A DNA stretch of 64,000 nucleotides from the NCBI GenBank assembly GCA_039707655.1, contig CM077676.1, positions 160,001,062-160,065,061 on the forward strand, given 5' to 3'. Shown here one piece after another: positions 12,745 through 22,738 of the stretch. Numbering within the stretch: position 1 is the stretch's first letter; each line of letters starts with the position of its first letter. The position numbers and the translations under genes are program-made. This DNA comes from Elymus sibiricus. Taxonomy: Eukaryota > Streptophyta > Magnoliopsida > Poales > Poaceae. The notes beneath the pieces were generated by a model. The model saw nothing but the letters and a program-made list of their open reading frames with translations. It was not told where the DNA came from and did no database searches.

Positions 12745-12857
12745 GCGGTACTACCGCTTGTGTGAAGCGGTACTACCGCCCGAGCGGTACTACCGCTTGT
12801 GTGAAGCGGTACTACCGCCCAAGCGGTACTACCGCTTGTGTGAAGCGGTACTACCGC
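12745..12857 (+). repeat. Palindromic 13-bp repeats in the C1 LTR
   Basis: GCGGTACTACCGC occurs at 12745, 12767, 12784, 12806, 12823 and 12845. Each is itself an inverted repeat, and units alternate between linkers TTGTGTGAA and CCGA/CCAA. The same block is in the 3' LTR at 19917-20029. Confidence 0.95.
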
Positions 12858-12988
12858 TTGTGTGCGGCTGTGCACGATTCGGCAGGGGTCCGAGTTGGAC
12901 TCTTTCCCTGCGGGCCAAACCGACCTTGTGCGGGCAAAACCGACCTGGAGGAGGCTTTTACTCCAAGTTTAGACCCCAAGGCTCAACA

Positions 12989-12996
12989 TATAAATA
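12989..12996 (+). promoter_or_regulatory. C1 LTR TATA box
   Basis: TATAAATA, followed by GAGGGGCAGGGC, is a likely core promoter about 130 bp after the palindrome block. A copy lies at 20161 in the 3' LTR. Confidence 0.65.
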
Positions 12997-13455
12997 GAGG
13001 GGCAGGGCTAGCACACGGGACACATCAAGATTTCCCCAAGCCGTGTGCGGCAACCCTAACCCTCTAGTTCCTCCGTCATAATCTCCGTAGTGCTTGGCGA
13101 AGCCCTGCAGAGATTGTTCCTCACCACCATCACCACGCCGTCGTGCTGCTGGAACTCAACCACTACTTCACCATCGCTCGCTGGATCGAGGAGGTGAAGG
13201 CGTCATCAAGCCGTACGTGTGTTGAACGCGGAGGTGCCGTCCGTTCGGCACTAGTTCGTGATCGGATCGAGGAACGACTTGCGATTTGGATCGCGGAGAC
13301 GTTCGACTACATCAACCGCGTTTCTTAAACGCTTCCGCTTAGCGATCTACAAGGGTATGTAGATTCACTCTCCCTCTCGTAGATGCTCATCACCATGGAT
13401 AGATCTTGTGTGTGCGTAGGAAAATTTTTGTTTCCCATGCAACGTTCCCCAACAG

Positions 13456-13468
13456 TGGCATCATGAGC
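13456..13468 (+). other. C1 primer-binding site
   Basis: TGGCATCATGAGC follows the LTR by one base. It is close to the initiator-Met tRNA site TGGTATCAGAGC common in copia elements. Confidence 0.65.
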
Positions 13469-14736
13469 TAGGTCTATGCGTAGATGAGATCTCGAGTAGA
13501 ACACAAACGAGTTGTGGGCGTGGGTGTATACATATTGCTTGCCGTTACTAGTTGATATTTGATTCGGCGGTACTGTGAGATGAAGCGGCCCGGACCGACA
13601 TTACGCGTACACTTACGCGAGACAGGTTCCTTCAACTAACATGTAACTTCGTTGCATAAAGATGGCTAGCGGGTGTCTGTCTCTCTCACTTTAGTTGAAT
13701 CGATTTCAATGAAGAGGGTTCTTTTAGAAGATCAAAAAGCAATCACTACACCACGTTGTGGTTTTGCGTAGGTAAGAACGGTTCTTGCAAACCCGTAGCA
13801 GCCACGTAAAATTTGCAACAACAATTAGAGGACGTCTAACTTGTTTTTGCAGGGTATGTTGTGATGTGACATGGCCAATTACATGATGAGATATATGTGA
13901 TGTATGAGATGATCATGTTTTGTATAGAATATCACGACTTGCATGTCGATGAGTACGGCAACTGGCAGGAGCCATAGAGTTGTCTTTAATTATTGTATGA
14001 CCTGCGTGTCAATCATTAAGCGCTATGTAATGCTTTACTTTATCGCTAAACGTTAGCAATAGTCGTGGAAGCAACAGTCGGCGCGACAACCTTATGGCGA
14101 CACGTTGATGGAGATCAAGATGATGGAGATCATGGTGTCATGCCGGTGACGATGGAGATCATGCCGGTGCTTTGGAGATGGAGATCAAAAGCACAAGTTC
14201 ATGGCCATATCATGTCACTTATGATTTGCATGTGATGTTAATCCTTTTATGCATCTTATTTTGCTTAGGACGACGGTAGCATTATAAGGTGATCCCTCAC
14301 TTAAATTTCAAGATAAAATTGTGTTCTCCCCAAGTGTGCACCGTTGCGAAAGTTCGTCGTTTCGAGACACGCCGTGACGATCGGGTGTGATAGACTCTAC
14401 GTTCGCATACAACGGGTGTAAGCCATGTTACACGTGCGGAACACTCGGGTTAAACTTGACGAGCCTAGCATGTACAGACATGGCCTCGGAACACAAGAGA
14501 CCGAAAGGTCGAACATGAGTCATATAGTAGATATGATCAACATGAAGATGTTCACCATTGAAACCACCTCAACTCACGTGATGATCGGACTTGAGTTGGT
14601 GGATTTGGATCATGTTACACTCGAATGATCGGAGGGATGTCAATTTGAGTGGGAGTTTTTTAAAAATATGATTAACTAAACTCATTATCTAAGAACAATA
14701 GTCTAAGTTGTCTTTGCTATATTTATGTTGTAGATC
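13469..14736 (+). other. C1 untranslated leader
   Basis: About 1.27 kb between primer site and gag start. No supported coding frame; the 67-codon frame at 14425-14628 also exists in C2 in degraded form and is not convincing. A long leader is usual for BARE-like elements. Confidence 0.6.
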
Positions 14737-17700
14737 ATGGCTCGCGCAGTAACACCCCTGAATTTTAATGCGTTCCTAGAGAAAGCTAAGTTGAAAGATG
14801 ATGGAAGTAACTTTGTGGACTGGGCCCGTAATCTAAGGATTATCCTTACGGCTTCCCAGAAGGCTTATGTCCTTGATGCACCGCTTGGTGATCCACCCGC
14901 TCCAGTTGAGTCTCTAGACGTTGTGAACGCCTGGCAGGCTCGTTCTGATGATTACTCAATAGTTCAATGTGCAATGTTGTATGGCTTAGAACCGGGACTT
15001 CAAAGACGTTTTGAACGTCATGGAGCATATGAGATGTTCCAGGAGTTGAAGTTTATCTTTCAGAAGAATGCCCGGATCGAGAGATATGAGATCTCCGATA
15101 AGTTCTATGCTTGCAAGATGGAGGAGAACGGGTCTATCAGTGATCACGTGCTCAGAATGTCTGGGTACTCCACCCGTCTGGCTGAGTTAGGGATGCCCCT
15201 TCCGCCAGAGGCTATCACTGACAGAGTTCTTCAATCATTGCCACCTAGCTACAAGAGCTTCGTGTTGAACTATAACATGCACGGGATGAACAAGTCAGTC
15301 GCCGAGCTGTTTGCGATGCTGAAAGCCGCTGAGTCTGAAATTCAGAAGGAGCATCAAGTGTTGATGGTCAATAAAACCACTAGTTTCAAGAAAAATGGCA
15401 AGGGTAAGAAGGGTAACTCCAAGCAGAGTGGCAAAGCAGTTGCTCCTCTCGTGAAGAAACCCAAGGCTGGACCCAAACCAGAAACTGTGTGTTTTCATTG
15501 CAAGGGAACTGGACACTGGAAGCGGAATTGCCCCAAGTATTTGGCTGACAAGAAGGCGGCCAACAACAAACAAGGTATATATGATATACATGTTATTGAT
15601 GTGTACCTTACCAACTCTCGTTGTAGTGCCTGGGTATTTGATACCGGTGCGGTTGCTCATATTTGCAACTCAAAACAGGAACTGCGGAATAGACGGAGGC
15701 TGGCAAAGGACGAAGTGACGATGCGCGTGGGAAATGGTTCCAAGGTTGATGTGATCGCCGTCGGCACGCTCGCTCTTCGATTACCGTCGGGATTAGTGAT
15801 GAACCTAAATAAGTGTTATTTGGTGCCTGCGTTAAGCATGAACATTATATCTGGATCTTGTTTATTGCGAGACGGTTACTCATTTAAATCAGAGAATAAT
15901 GGTTGTTCTATTTATATGAGTAATATCTTTTATGGTCATGCACCCAATGTGAGGGGTTTATTCTTATTGAATCTCGATAGTAATGATACACATGTTCATA
16001 ACATTGATGCCAAAAGATGTAGAATTGATAATGATAATACCACTTTCTTGTGGCACTGCCGTTTAGGTCATATTGGCGTAAAACGCATGAAGAAGCTCCA
16101 TGCTGATGGACTTTTGGAGTCACTTGATTTTGAATCACTTGACACATGTGAGCCATGCCTCATGGGCAAGATGACTAAAACTCCGTTCTCTGGAACAATG
16201 GAACGGGCAAGTGACTTATTGGAAATCATACATACTGATGTGTGCGGTCCGATGAGCATTGAGGCGCGCGGTGGTTATCGTTACTTTCTCACCTTCACTG
16301 ATGACTTAAGTAGATATGGGTATATTTACTTAATGAAACACAAGTCTGAAACATTTGAAAAGTTCAAACAATTTCAGAGTGAAGTTGAGAATCATCGTAA
16401 CAAGAAGATTAAATTCCTACGATCTGATCGAGGAGGAGAATATCTGAGTTATGAGTTTGGCAGTCACTTAAGACAGTGTGGAATTGTTTCACAATTAACA
16501 CCGCCTGGAACACCACAGCGTAATGGTGTGTCCGAACGTCGTAATCGAACCTTATTGGATATGGTGCGATCTATGATGTCTCTTGCCGATTTGCCACTAT
16601 CGTTTTGGGGTTATGCATTAGAGACAGCTGCATTCACTTTAAATAGGGCACCATCGAAGTCCGTTGAGACGACACCATATGAACTTTGGTTTGGCAAGAA
16701 GCCAAAGCTGTCGTTTCTTAAAGTTTGGGGATGTGATGCTTATGTCAAAAAGCTTCAGCCTGAAAAGCTGGAACCCAAAGCGGAGAAATGCGTCTTCATA
16801 GGATACCCAAAAGAGACAGTTGGGTATACCTTCTACCTCAGATCCGAAGGCAAAGTGTTTGTCGCTAAAAACGGAACATTTCTTGAGAAAGAGTTTCTCT
16901 CGAAAGAATTGAGTGGGAGGAAGATAGAACTTGATGAGGTTGTTGAACCTTTACTTCAACCTGAGAGTAGCGCAGCGCAGAAAGTTGTTTCTGTGGAGCC
17001 TACATTAGCTGAAGAGGAAGTTAATGATGATGATCATGAAGCTTTGGATCAAGTTGCTATCAAACCTCGTAGGTCGACAAGGACGCGTACTGCTCCCGAG
17101 TGGTACGGCAACCCTGTCTTAGACATCATGTTGTTAGACAACGATGAACCTACGAGCTATGGAGAAGCGATGATGAGCCCGGATTCCGAGAAGTGGTTAG
17201 AGGCCATGAAATCCGAGATGGGATCCATGTATGAAAACAAAGTATGGACTTTGGAAGTATTACCTGAAGGGCGTAAGGCCATTCAGAACAAATGGATCTT
17301 TAAGAGGAAGACGGACGCGGACGGCAATGTCACCGTCTATAAAGCTCGACTTGTGGCAAAGGGTTTTTCACAAGTTCAAGGAGTTGACTACGATGAGACC
17401 TTCTCACCCGTAGCGATGCTTAAGTCCGTCAGAATCATGTTAGCAATAGCTGCCTTTTTCGATTATGAAATTTGGCAGATGGATGTCAAAACAGCGTTCC
17501 TTAACGGTTACCCTAAGGAAGAGTTGTATATGATGCAACCAGAAGGTTTTGTCGATCCAGAGAATGCTGACAAAGTTTGCAAACTCCAGCGATCCATTTA
17601 TGGACTGGTGCAAGCATCTCGGAGTTGGAATCTTTGTTTTGATGAGGTGATCAAAGCGTTCGAGTTTATACAAGTTTACGGAGAAGCTTGTATTTACAAG

Positions 17701-18720
17701 AAAGTGAGTGGGAGCTCTATAGCGTTTCTAATATTATATGTGGATGACATATTGCTGATTGGAAATAATATAGAAATGCTGGAAAGTGTAAAGGAATATT
17801 TGAACAAGAGTTTTTCAATGAAGGACCTAGGAGAAGCTGCTTTCATATTAGGCATCAAGATCTATAGAGATAGATCGAGACGCTTAATAGGACTTTCACA
17901 AAGCACATACCTTGACAAAGTTTTGAAGAAGTTCAAAATGGATCAGTCCAAGAAGGAGTTCTTGCCTGTATTGCAAGGTGTGAAGTTGAGTAAGACTCAA
18001 TGCCCAGTGACTGCAGAAGATAGAGAAAAGATGAGTGTCATCCCCTATGCTTCAGCCATAGGCTCTGTCATGTATGCAATGCTGTGCACAAGACCCGATG
18101 TCAGCCTTGCCATAAGTATGGTCGGAAGGTTTCAAAGTGATCCAGGAATGGAACACTGGACGGCGGTCAAGAATATCCTGAAGTACCTGAAAAGGACTAA
18201 GGACATGTTTCTCGTTTATGGAGGTGATCAAGAGCTCGTCGTAAAGGGTTACGTCGATGCAAGCTTTGACACTGATCCGGATGACTCTAAGTCTCAAACC
18301 GGATACGTATTTATTCTTAATGGGGGTGCGGTTAGCTGGTGCAGTTCCAAGCAAAGCGTGGTAGCTGATTCTACATGCGAAGCGGAGTACATCGCAGCCT
18401 CGGAGGCGGCGAAGGAAGGTGTCTGGATGAAGGAGTTCATGACAGATCTTGGAGTAGTGCCTAGTGCGCTTAACCCAATTACTCTGTTTTGTGATAATAC
18501 TGGTGCCATTGCTCTAGCCAAGGAACCAAGATTTCACAAGAGGACCAGACACATAAAACGACGTTTCAATTCCATCCGCGATTACATCAAGGAGGACGAC
18601 ATAAATATTTGCAAAGTACACACGGATCTAAATGTTGCAGATCCGATGACTAAACCTCTTCCAAGGGCTAAACATGAACAACACCAGAACTGCATGGGTG
18701 TTCGATTCATTACAATGTAA
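14737..18720 (+). CDS. C1 gag-pol polyprotein, intact
   Basis: A single 1327-residue frame encodes everything needed for copia retrotransposition. Gag spans about residues 1-250 and ends in a zinc knuckle CFHCKGTGHWKRNC (from 252). The protease has WVFDTGAVAH (Asp302). A pre-integrase HHCC region (LWHCRLGHIGVKRMKKLH) precedes the integrase core with Asp501, Asp564 and Glu600, an exact 35-residue spacing. RT includes WQMDVKTAFLNG and YVDD at 1001-1004. RNase H has GYVDASFDTD (Asp1174), CEAEYIAASEA and a final ICKVHTDLNVADPMTKPLP. Start is ATG at 14737 (MARAVTPLNFNAFLEK), stop TAA 18718-18720. Typical full length for the group; no lesion seen. Confidence 0.97.
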   Translation: MARAVTPLNFNAFLEKAKLKDDGSNFVDWARNLRIILTASQKAYVLDAPLGDPPAPVESLDVVNAWQARSDDYSIVQCAMLYGLEPGLQRRFERHGAYEMFQELKFIFQKNARIERYEISDKFYACKMEENGSISDHVLRMSGYSTRLAELGMPLPPEAITDRVLQSLPPSYKSFVLNYNMHGMNKSVAELFAMLKAAESEIQKEHQVLMVNKTTSFKKNGKGKKGNSKQSGKAVAPLVKKPKAGPKPETVCFHCKGTGHWKRNCPKYLADKKAANNKQGIYDIHVIDVYLTNSRCSAWVFDTGAVAHICNSKQELRNRRRLAKDEVTMRVGNGSKVDVIAVGTLALRLPSGLVMNLNKCYLVPALSMNIISGSCLLRDGYSFKSENNGCSIYMSNIFYGHAPNVRGLFLLNLDSNDTHVHNIDAKRCRIDNDNTTFLWHCRLGHIGVKRMKKLHADGLLESLDFESLDTCEPCLMGKMTKTPFSGTMERASDLLEIIHTDVCGPMSIEARGGYRYFLTFTDDLSRYGYIYLMKHKSETFEKFKQFQSEVENHRNKKIKFLRSDRGGEYLSYEFGSHLRQCGIVSQLTPPGTPQRNGVSERRNRTLLDMVRSMMSLADLPLSFWGYALETAAFTLNRAPSKSVETTPYELWFGKKPKLSFLKVWGCDAYVKKLQPEKLEPKAEKCVFIGYPKETVGYTFYLRSEGKVFVAKNGTFLEKEFLSKELSGRKIELDEVVEPLLQPESSAAQKVVSVEPTLAEEEVNDDDHEALDQVAIKPRRSTRTRTAPEWYGNPVLDIMLLDNDEPTSYGEAMMSPDSEKWLEAMKSEMGSMYENKVWTLEVLPEGRKAIQNKWIFKRKTDADGNVTVYKARLVAKGFSQVQGVDYDETFSPVAMLKSVRIMLAIAAFFDYEIWQMDVKTAFLNGYPKEELYMMQPEGFVDPENADKVCKLQRSIYGLVQASRSWNLCFDEVIKAFEFIQVYGEACIYKKVSGSSIAFLILYVDDILLIGNNIEMLESVKEYLNKSFSMKDLGEAAFILGIKIYRDRSRRLIGLSQSTYLDKVLKKFKMDQSKKEFLPVLQGVKLSKTQCPVTAEDREKMSVIPYASAIGSVMYAMLCTRPDVSLAISMVGRFQSDPGMEHWTAVKNILKYLKRTKDMFLVYGGDQELVVKGYVDASFDTDPDDSKSQTGYVFILNGGAVSWCSSKQSVVADSTCEAEYIAASEAAKEGVWMKEFMTDLGVVPSALNPITLFCDNTGAIALAKEPRFHKRTRHIKRRFNSIRDYIKEDDINICKVHTDLNVADPMTKPLPRAKHEQHQNCMGVRFITM

Positions 18721-18756
18721 ATCACATAGTGATGTGAACTAGATTATTGACTCTAG

Positions 18757-18770
18757 TGCAAGTGGGAGAC
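18757..18770 (+). other. C1 polypurine tract
   Basis: GCAAGTGGGAGAC immediately before the 3' LTR; the same sequence in reverse follows C2's 3' LTR. Confidence 0.8.
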
Positions 18771-20626
18771 TGTTGGAAATATGCCCTAGAGGCAATAATA
18801 AATTGGTTATTATTATATTTCCTTGTTCATGATAATCGTTTATTATCCATGCTATAATTGTATTGATTGGAAACTCAAATACATGTGTGGGTACATAGAC
18901 AACACTGCGTCCCTAGTAAGCCTCTAGTTGACTAGCTCGTTGATCAAAGATGGTTAAGGTTTCCTAGCCATTGACATGAGATGTCATTTGATGATGGGAT
19001 CACATCATTAGGAGAATGATGTGATGGACAAGACCCAAACTGTAAACGTAGCATTTGATCGTGTCAGTTTATTGCTATTGTTTTCTGCATGTCAAGTATC
19101 TGTTCCTTTGACCATGAGATCATGCAACTCACTGACACCAGAGGAATACCTTGTGTGTATCAAACGTCGCAACGTAACTGGGTGACTATAAAGGTGCTCT
19201 ATAGGTATCTCCGAGGGTGTCTGTTGGGTTGGCATGGATCAAGACTGGGATTTGTTACTCCGTGTGACGGAGAGGTATCTCAGGGCCCACTCGGTAATAC
19301 AACATCACAATGAGCCTTGCAAGCAATGTGACTAAAGTGTTAGCCACGAGATCTTGTATTACGGAACGAGTAAAGAGACTTGCCGGTAACGAGATTGAAC
19401 TAGGTATAGTGATACCGACGATCGAATCTCGGGCAAGTAACATACCGAAGAACAAAGGGAACAGCATGCGGGATTAACTGAATCCTTGACATAGAGGTTC
19501 GACCGATAAAGATCTTCGTAGAATATGTAGGAGCCAATATGGGCATCCAGGTCCCGCTATTGGTTATTGGCCGTAGAGGTGTCTCGGTCATGTCTACATA
19601 GTTCTCGAACCCGCAGGGTCTACACACTTAACGTTTGGTGACGATTAGTATAATTGAGTTATTATGTTGGTGACCGAAAGTTGTTCGGAGTCCCGGATAA
19701 GATCCCGGACATGACGAGTATCTCCGGAATAGTCCGGAGGTAAAGATTGATATATGTGATAATAGTGTTTTGATCTCCGGAAGGGTTCCGGAGTTCACCG
19801 GAAGGGGTTCCGGATGTTTACCGAAGTGTTCGGGTGCAGCAACACTTTATATGGGCCAAAGGGATAAAGCCCACGAGGTATTGGAAAGTGCAAAAAGTAG
19901 TTTTGCTGCCGCGTAAGCGGTACTACCGCTTGTGTGAAGCGGTACTACCGCCCGAGCGGTACTACCGCTTGTGTGAAGCGGTACTACCGCCCAAGCGGTA
20001 CTACCGCTTGTGTGAAGCGGTACTACCGCTTGTGTGCGGCTGTGCACGATTCGGCAGGGGTCCGAGTTGGACTCTTTCCCTGCGGGCCAAACCGACCTTG
20101 TGCGGGCAAAACCGACCTGGAGGAGGCTTTTACTCCAAGTTTAGACCCCAAGGCTCAACATATAAATAGAGGGGCAGGGCTAGCACACGGGACACATCAA
20201 GATTTCCCCAAGCCGTGTGCGGCAACCCTAACCCTCTAGTTCCTCCGTCATAATCTCCGTAGTGCTTGGCGAAGCCCTGCAGAGATTGTTCCTCACCACC
20301 ATCACCACGCCGTCGTGCTGCTGGAACTCAACCACTACTTCACCATCGCTCGCTGGATCGAGGAGGTGAAGGCGTCATCAAGCCGTACGTGTGTTGAACG
20401 CGGAGGTGCCGTCCGTTCGGCACTAGTTCGTGATCGGATCGAGGAACGACTTGCGATTTGGATCGCGGAGACGTTCGACTACATCAACCGCGTTTCTTAA
20501 ACGCTTCCGCTTAGCGATCTACAAGGGTATGTAGATTCACTCTCCCTCTCGTAGATGCTCATCACCATGGATAGATCTTGTGTGTGCGTAGGAAAATTTT
20601 TGTTTCCCATGCAACGTTCCCCAACA
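18771..20626 (+). repeat. C1 3' LTR
   Basis: Partner of 11599-13454 with the same length and one noted substitution; preceded directly by the polypurine tract. Confidence 0.98.
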
Positions 20627-20760
20627 TATGATGCCAGTGCCGCTCTCCAGGAGAACGTTCGAGTAAGTGCCCTTGTAAGTTGATCTCCAAGTCTTTTTTC
20701 TTCAGTAGGAATTCCAGTTGGAAAATATCCAGTACACCCACTGGGTGTTTTTTTGTGTTT

Positions 20761-21300
20761 GGCCATCACTCGGATCGGGCGGACCATTCCGAGTGGATAC
20801 CGTTCCAGCGGGGGCACGCTGAGTGCACCCACTGGGTGTAGTCCCCGAGACTGTCGTCGACTGCAGGCAGTTGGTGGGAGTCTTAGAGCTTAGAACATGT
20901 TCTGTTGTTGTTTTTGTTGTTTTTTTTTGCTGTCTGGCCATCACTCGGATCGGGCGGACCGTTCCGAGTGGATACCATTCCAGTGGGGGCACGCTGAGTG
21001 CACCCACTGGGTGTAGTCCCCGAGACTACCGTCGACTGCGGGCAGTCGACGGAAGTCTTAGAACTTAGGATCTGATACTGGTCAAGCTTGTTCCTTCCAG
21101 AAGCGTCGATCTCTGGGCACTCGGAACTTTTTTTGTCTTGTTTTTTTGTGTTTGGCCATCACTCGGATCGGGCGGACCGTTCCAAGTGGATACCATTCCA
21201 GTGGGGGCACGCTAAGTGCACCCACTGGGTGTAGTCCCCGAGACTACCGTCGACTGCGGGCAGTCGGCGGAAGCCTTAGAACTTAGGATTTGATACTGGT
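20761..21300 (+). repeat. Tandem repeat in intron 4 of the antisense gene
   Basis: Three diverged copies begin GGCCATCACTCGGATCGGGC at about 20761, 20936 and 21154. Each carries GTGCACCCACTGGGTGTAG and ends near a repeated CTTAGAACTTAG. Spacing is about 176 and 218 bp, the difference coming from T-rich linkers. Confidence 0.85.
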
Positions 21301-22581
21301 CAAGCTTGCTCCTCCCTGTCAAAGGGTACTTCAGGATGTGATACCGGACAAGCTTGTTCCTTCCAGGAGCACTGGTCTTTGGGCACTCGAAATATTTCTT
21401 GACATTAACTGTTCTGTTCTGTCTTGTATTTCAGAAAACTTGCGAGCTTGGGACTCAGTAAGTGGCACTGGAGAAGGAGACGGCTCAGCTCCAAGTGGAT
21501 CTGGAGGTGGAGAAGAGGAACACGGTGCACGCTCAAGCGGAGCTTAGGACCATGGGAGGTATGCTTTAGTTACTGAGCATTCCGCTTTTACCTCTCTCCA
21601 TTCTTTGAACCGAGTGACTTCACTCGAACAGATGTGTGTAATGAAAACCACCGACTCCAAGTGCGCCTGAGAACTTCTATCTCTTTAGATACCATGAAGC
21701 AGGCACTCGAGAACAAAGACAACGAGCTGGCAGGAGCGCAGCAAGTGGCGAAGGAGAAGACCAAGGTCGCCAAAGAGAAGCTGGCCTCACTCAGGAAGCT
21801 CGAAGCAGAGAACGTATCGCTGAAGAAAGAGGTACTGGAGCTCAAGAAGCAGCAAACCGAGTGGGAGAGCAAGCTCAAGGCCCAGGCTGAAGTCTTCGAG
21901 AAAGAGAAGGAGACTCTGAATGAGAAGATCACACAGCTGATCGAGAAGAAGAACGCCTTGGAGAAGCATATAGAGGAGTTCACGGAGGAGATGTACACCA
22001 AGCTTGCAGGTAACTTATAGCGTCCCAGTGCACTTCAACTTATCTCCGAGTGAACTTCTTGCTTGCTGATGTTCAACTCTCTTCTTTCCTTCTTCACAGA
22101 GTACTGTCGAGACTTCGATCTGGAAACTGACAGAATCGAGAGGGATCTGGATCCTTCCAGGTCACTCGTCAGTGACAAGGCTGCTCTGGGCATCCTGCGG
22201 GTGGAAACCCGCATCGATGACGTCCAAGGGTACATCATCCGTCTACGGGGTGCACTTGGGAGAATCAACAAAGAGCTATGGCCTGAAGACACCTTCGACA
22301 CCGGCCTGGAAGCGATGATGACTCGCCTCAACGAGATTCCCAGCCGAGTGCAAGCGTGGAAGAAGTCGGCTGCTCGATGCGGGGCTGACGTGGCGCTCTC
22401 CCTGATCCGAGTGCATTGCAAGGAGGCCAAGGAGGAGAAACTGAAGACTCTCCAAGTTGCCAACACGAAGAAACTCTAGTTCGAGGACTTCATGGAGACA
22501 TTCATCGAAGCTGCCACTCGGATCGCGGACGGCATTGACTTGGATTCCTTTGTTGAACCAGCCAGCCCTACAGGGGCGTGA

Positions 22582-22738
22582 AAAAACTTTAAGTCTTTCT
22601 CAATAGCCTCGGTATGCCGAGTGAAATTGTACTCGTTAAACTCTTTCGGGCCTTGGGTCCGCGTACTCGTATTCGCTTTAGAACTTTTGGAGTTAATCGA
22701 ATGCTTTCCTTCGAGTCTTTCATATCTTTGAACTGGGT
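22582..22738. other. Spacer between antisense stop and hairpin array
   Basis: No frame or repeat of note; it includes CCGAGTGAAATTG and T-rich tracts and could be the antisense gene's 3' UTR. Confidence 0.4.

Larger units (their letters stand above)
11599..13454 (+). repeat. C1 5' LTR
   Basis: 1856 bp, beginning TGTTGGAAATATGCC and ending GTTCCCCAACA. It holds six palindromic GCGGTACTACCGC units (12745-12857) upstream of the TATA box at 12989. Short frames inside it (74, 70, 75 and 111 codons) recur identically in the 3' LTR and are not genes. Confidence 0.98.
11599..20626 (+). mobile_element. Element C1: complete, very young Ty1/copia retrotransposon
   Basis: C1 has two 1856-bp LTRs, a primer site, an intact gag-pol gene and a polypurine tract, with TATGA duplicated at 11594-11598 and 20627-20631. 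The LTR start TGTTGGAAATATGCCC and the gag-pol type place it in the BARE/Angela-related copia group of Triticeae; the family name within that group is uncertain. It interrupts exon 4 of G's antisense gene. The LTRs align at a constant offset of 7172 with no indel, and I found one substitution (C at 12030, T at 19202). At 1.3e-8 substitutions per site per year that is roughly 20,000 years, with a large error. Confidence 0.97.
9511..22581 (+). pseudogene. Antisense gene of element G (gypsy-type putative transposase domain plus coiled coil), seven exons
   Basis: This gene is opposite to G's gag-pol, between the pol end and the 3' LTR. Seven exons are deduced from GT/AG sites with matching phases: 9511-10486, 10596-10967, 11075-11129, 11238-11598 joined to 20632-20662 across C1, 21435-21558, 21632-22009, 22100-22581; about 927 codons. 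Start ATG at 9511 (MAKDKTAKLEKAKK). Exon 1 matches the plant domain annotated 'putative gypsy type transposase' (GFTMPPHPFFRRFLNFFG; FMVS-type core). Exons 4-6 encode a long coiled coil; exon 7 is a globular tail. Lesions: a 2-nt loss near 10429 in exon 1, TGA 10965-10967, TAA 21459-21461, TAG 22477-22479. The biochemical role is unknown; 'transposase' is only the domain's historic label. Confidence 0.75.

Noticed and set aside
11917..13328. Several short frames (61-111 codons) repeated identically at 19089-20500
   Set aside because: They lie inside the two LTRs of C1; identity comes from the LTR duplication.
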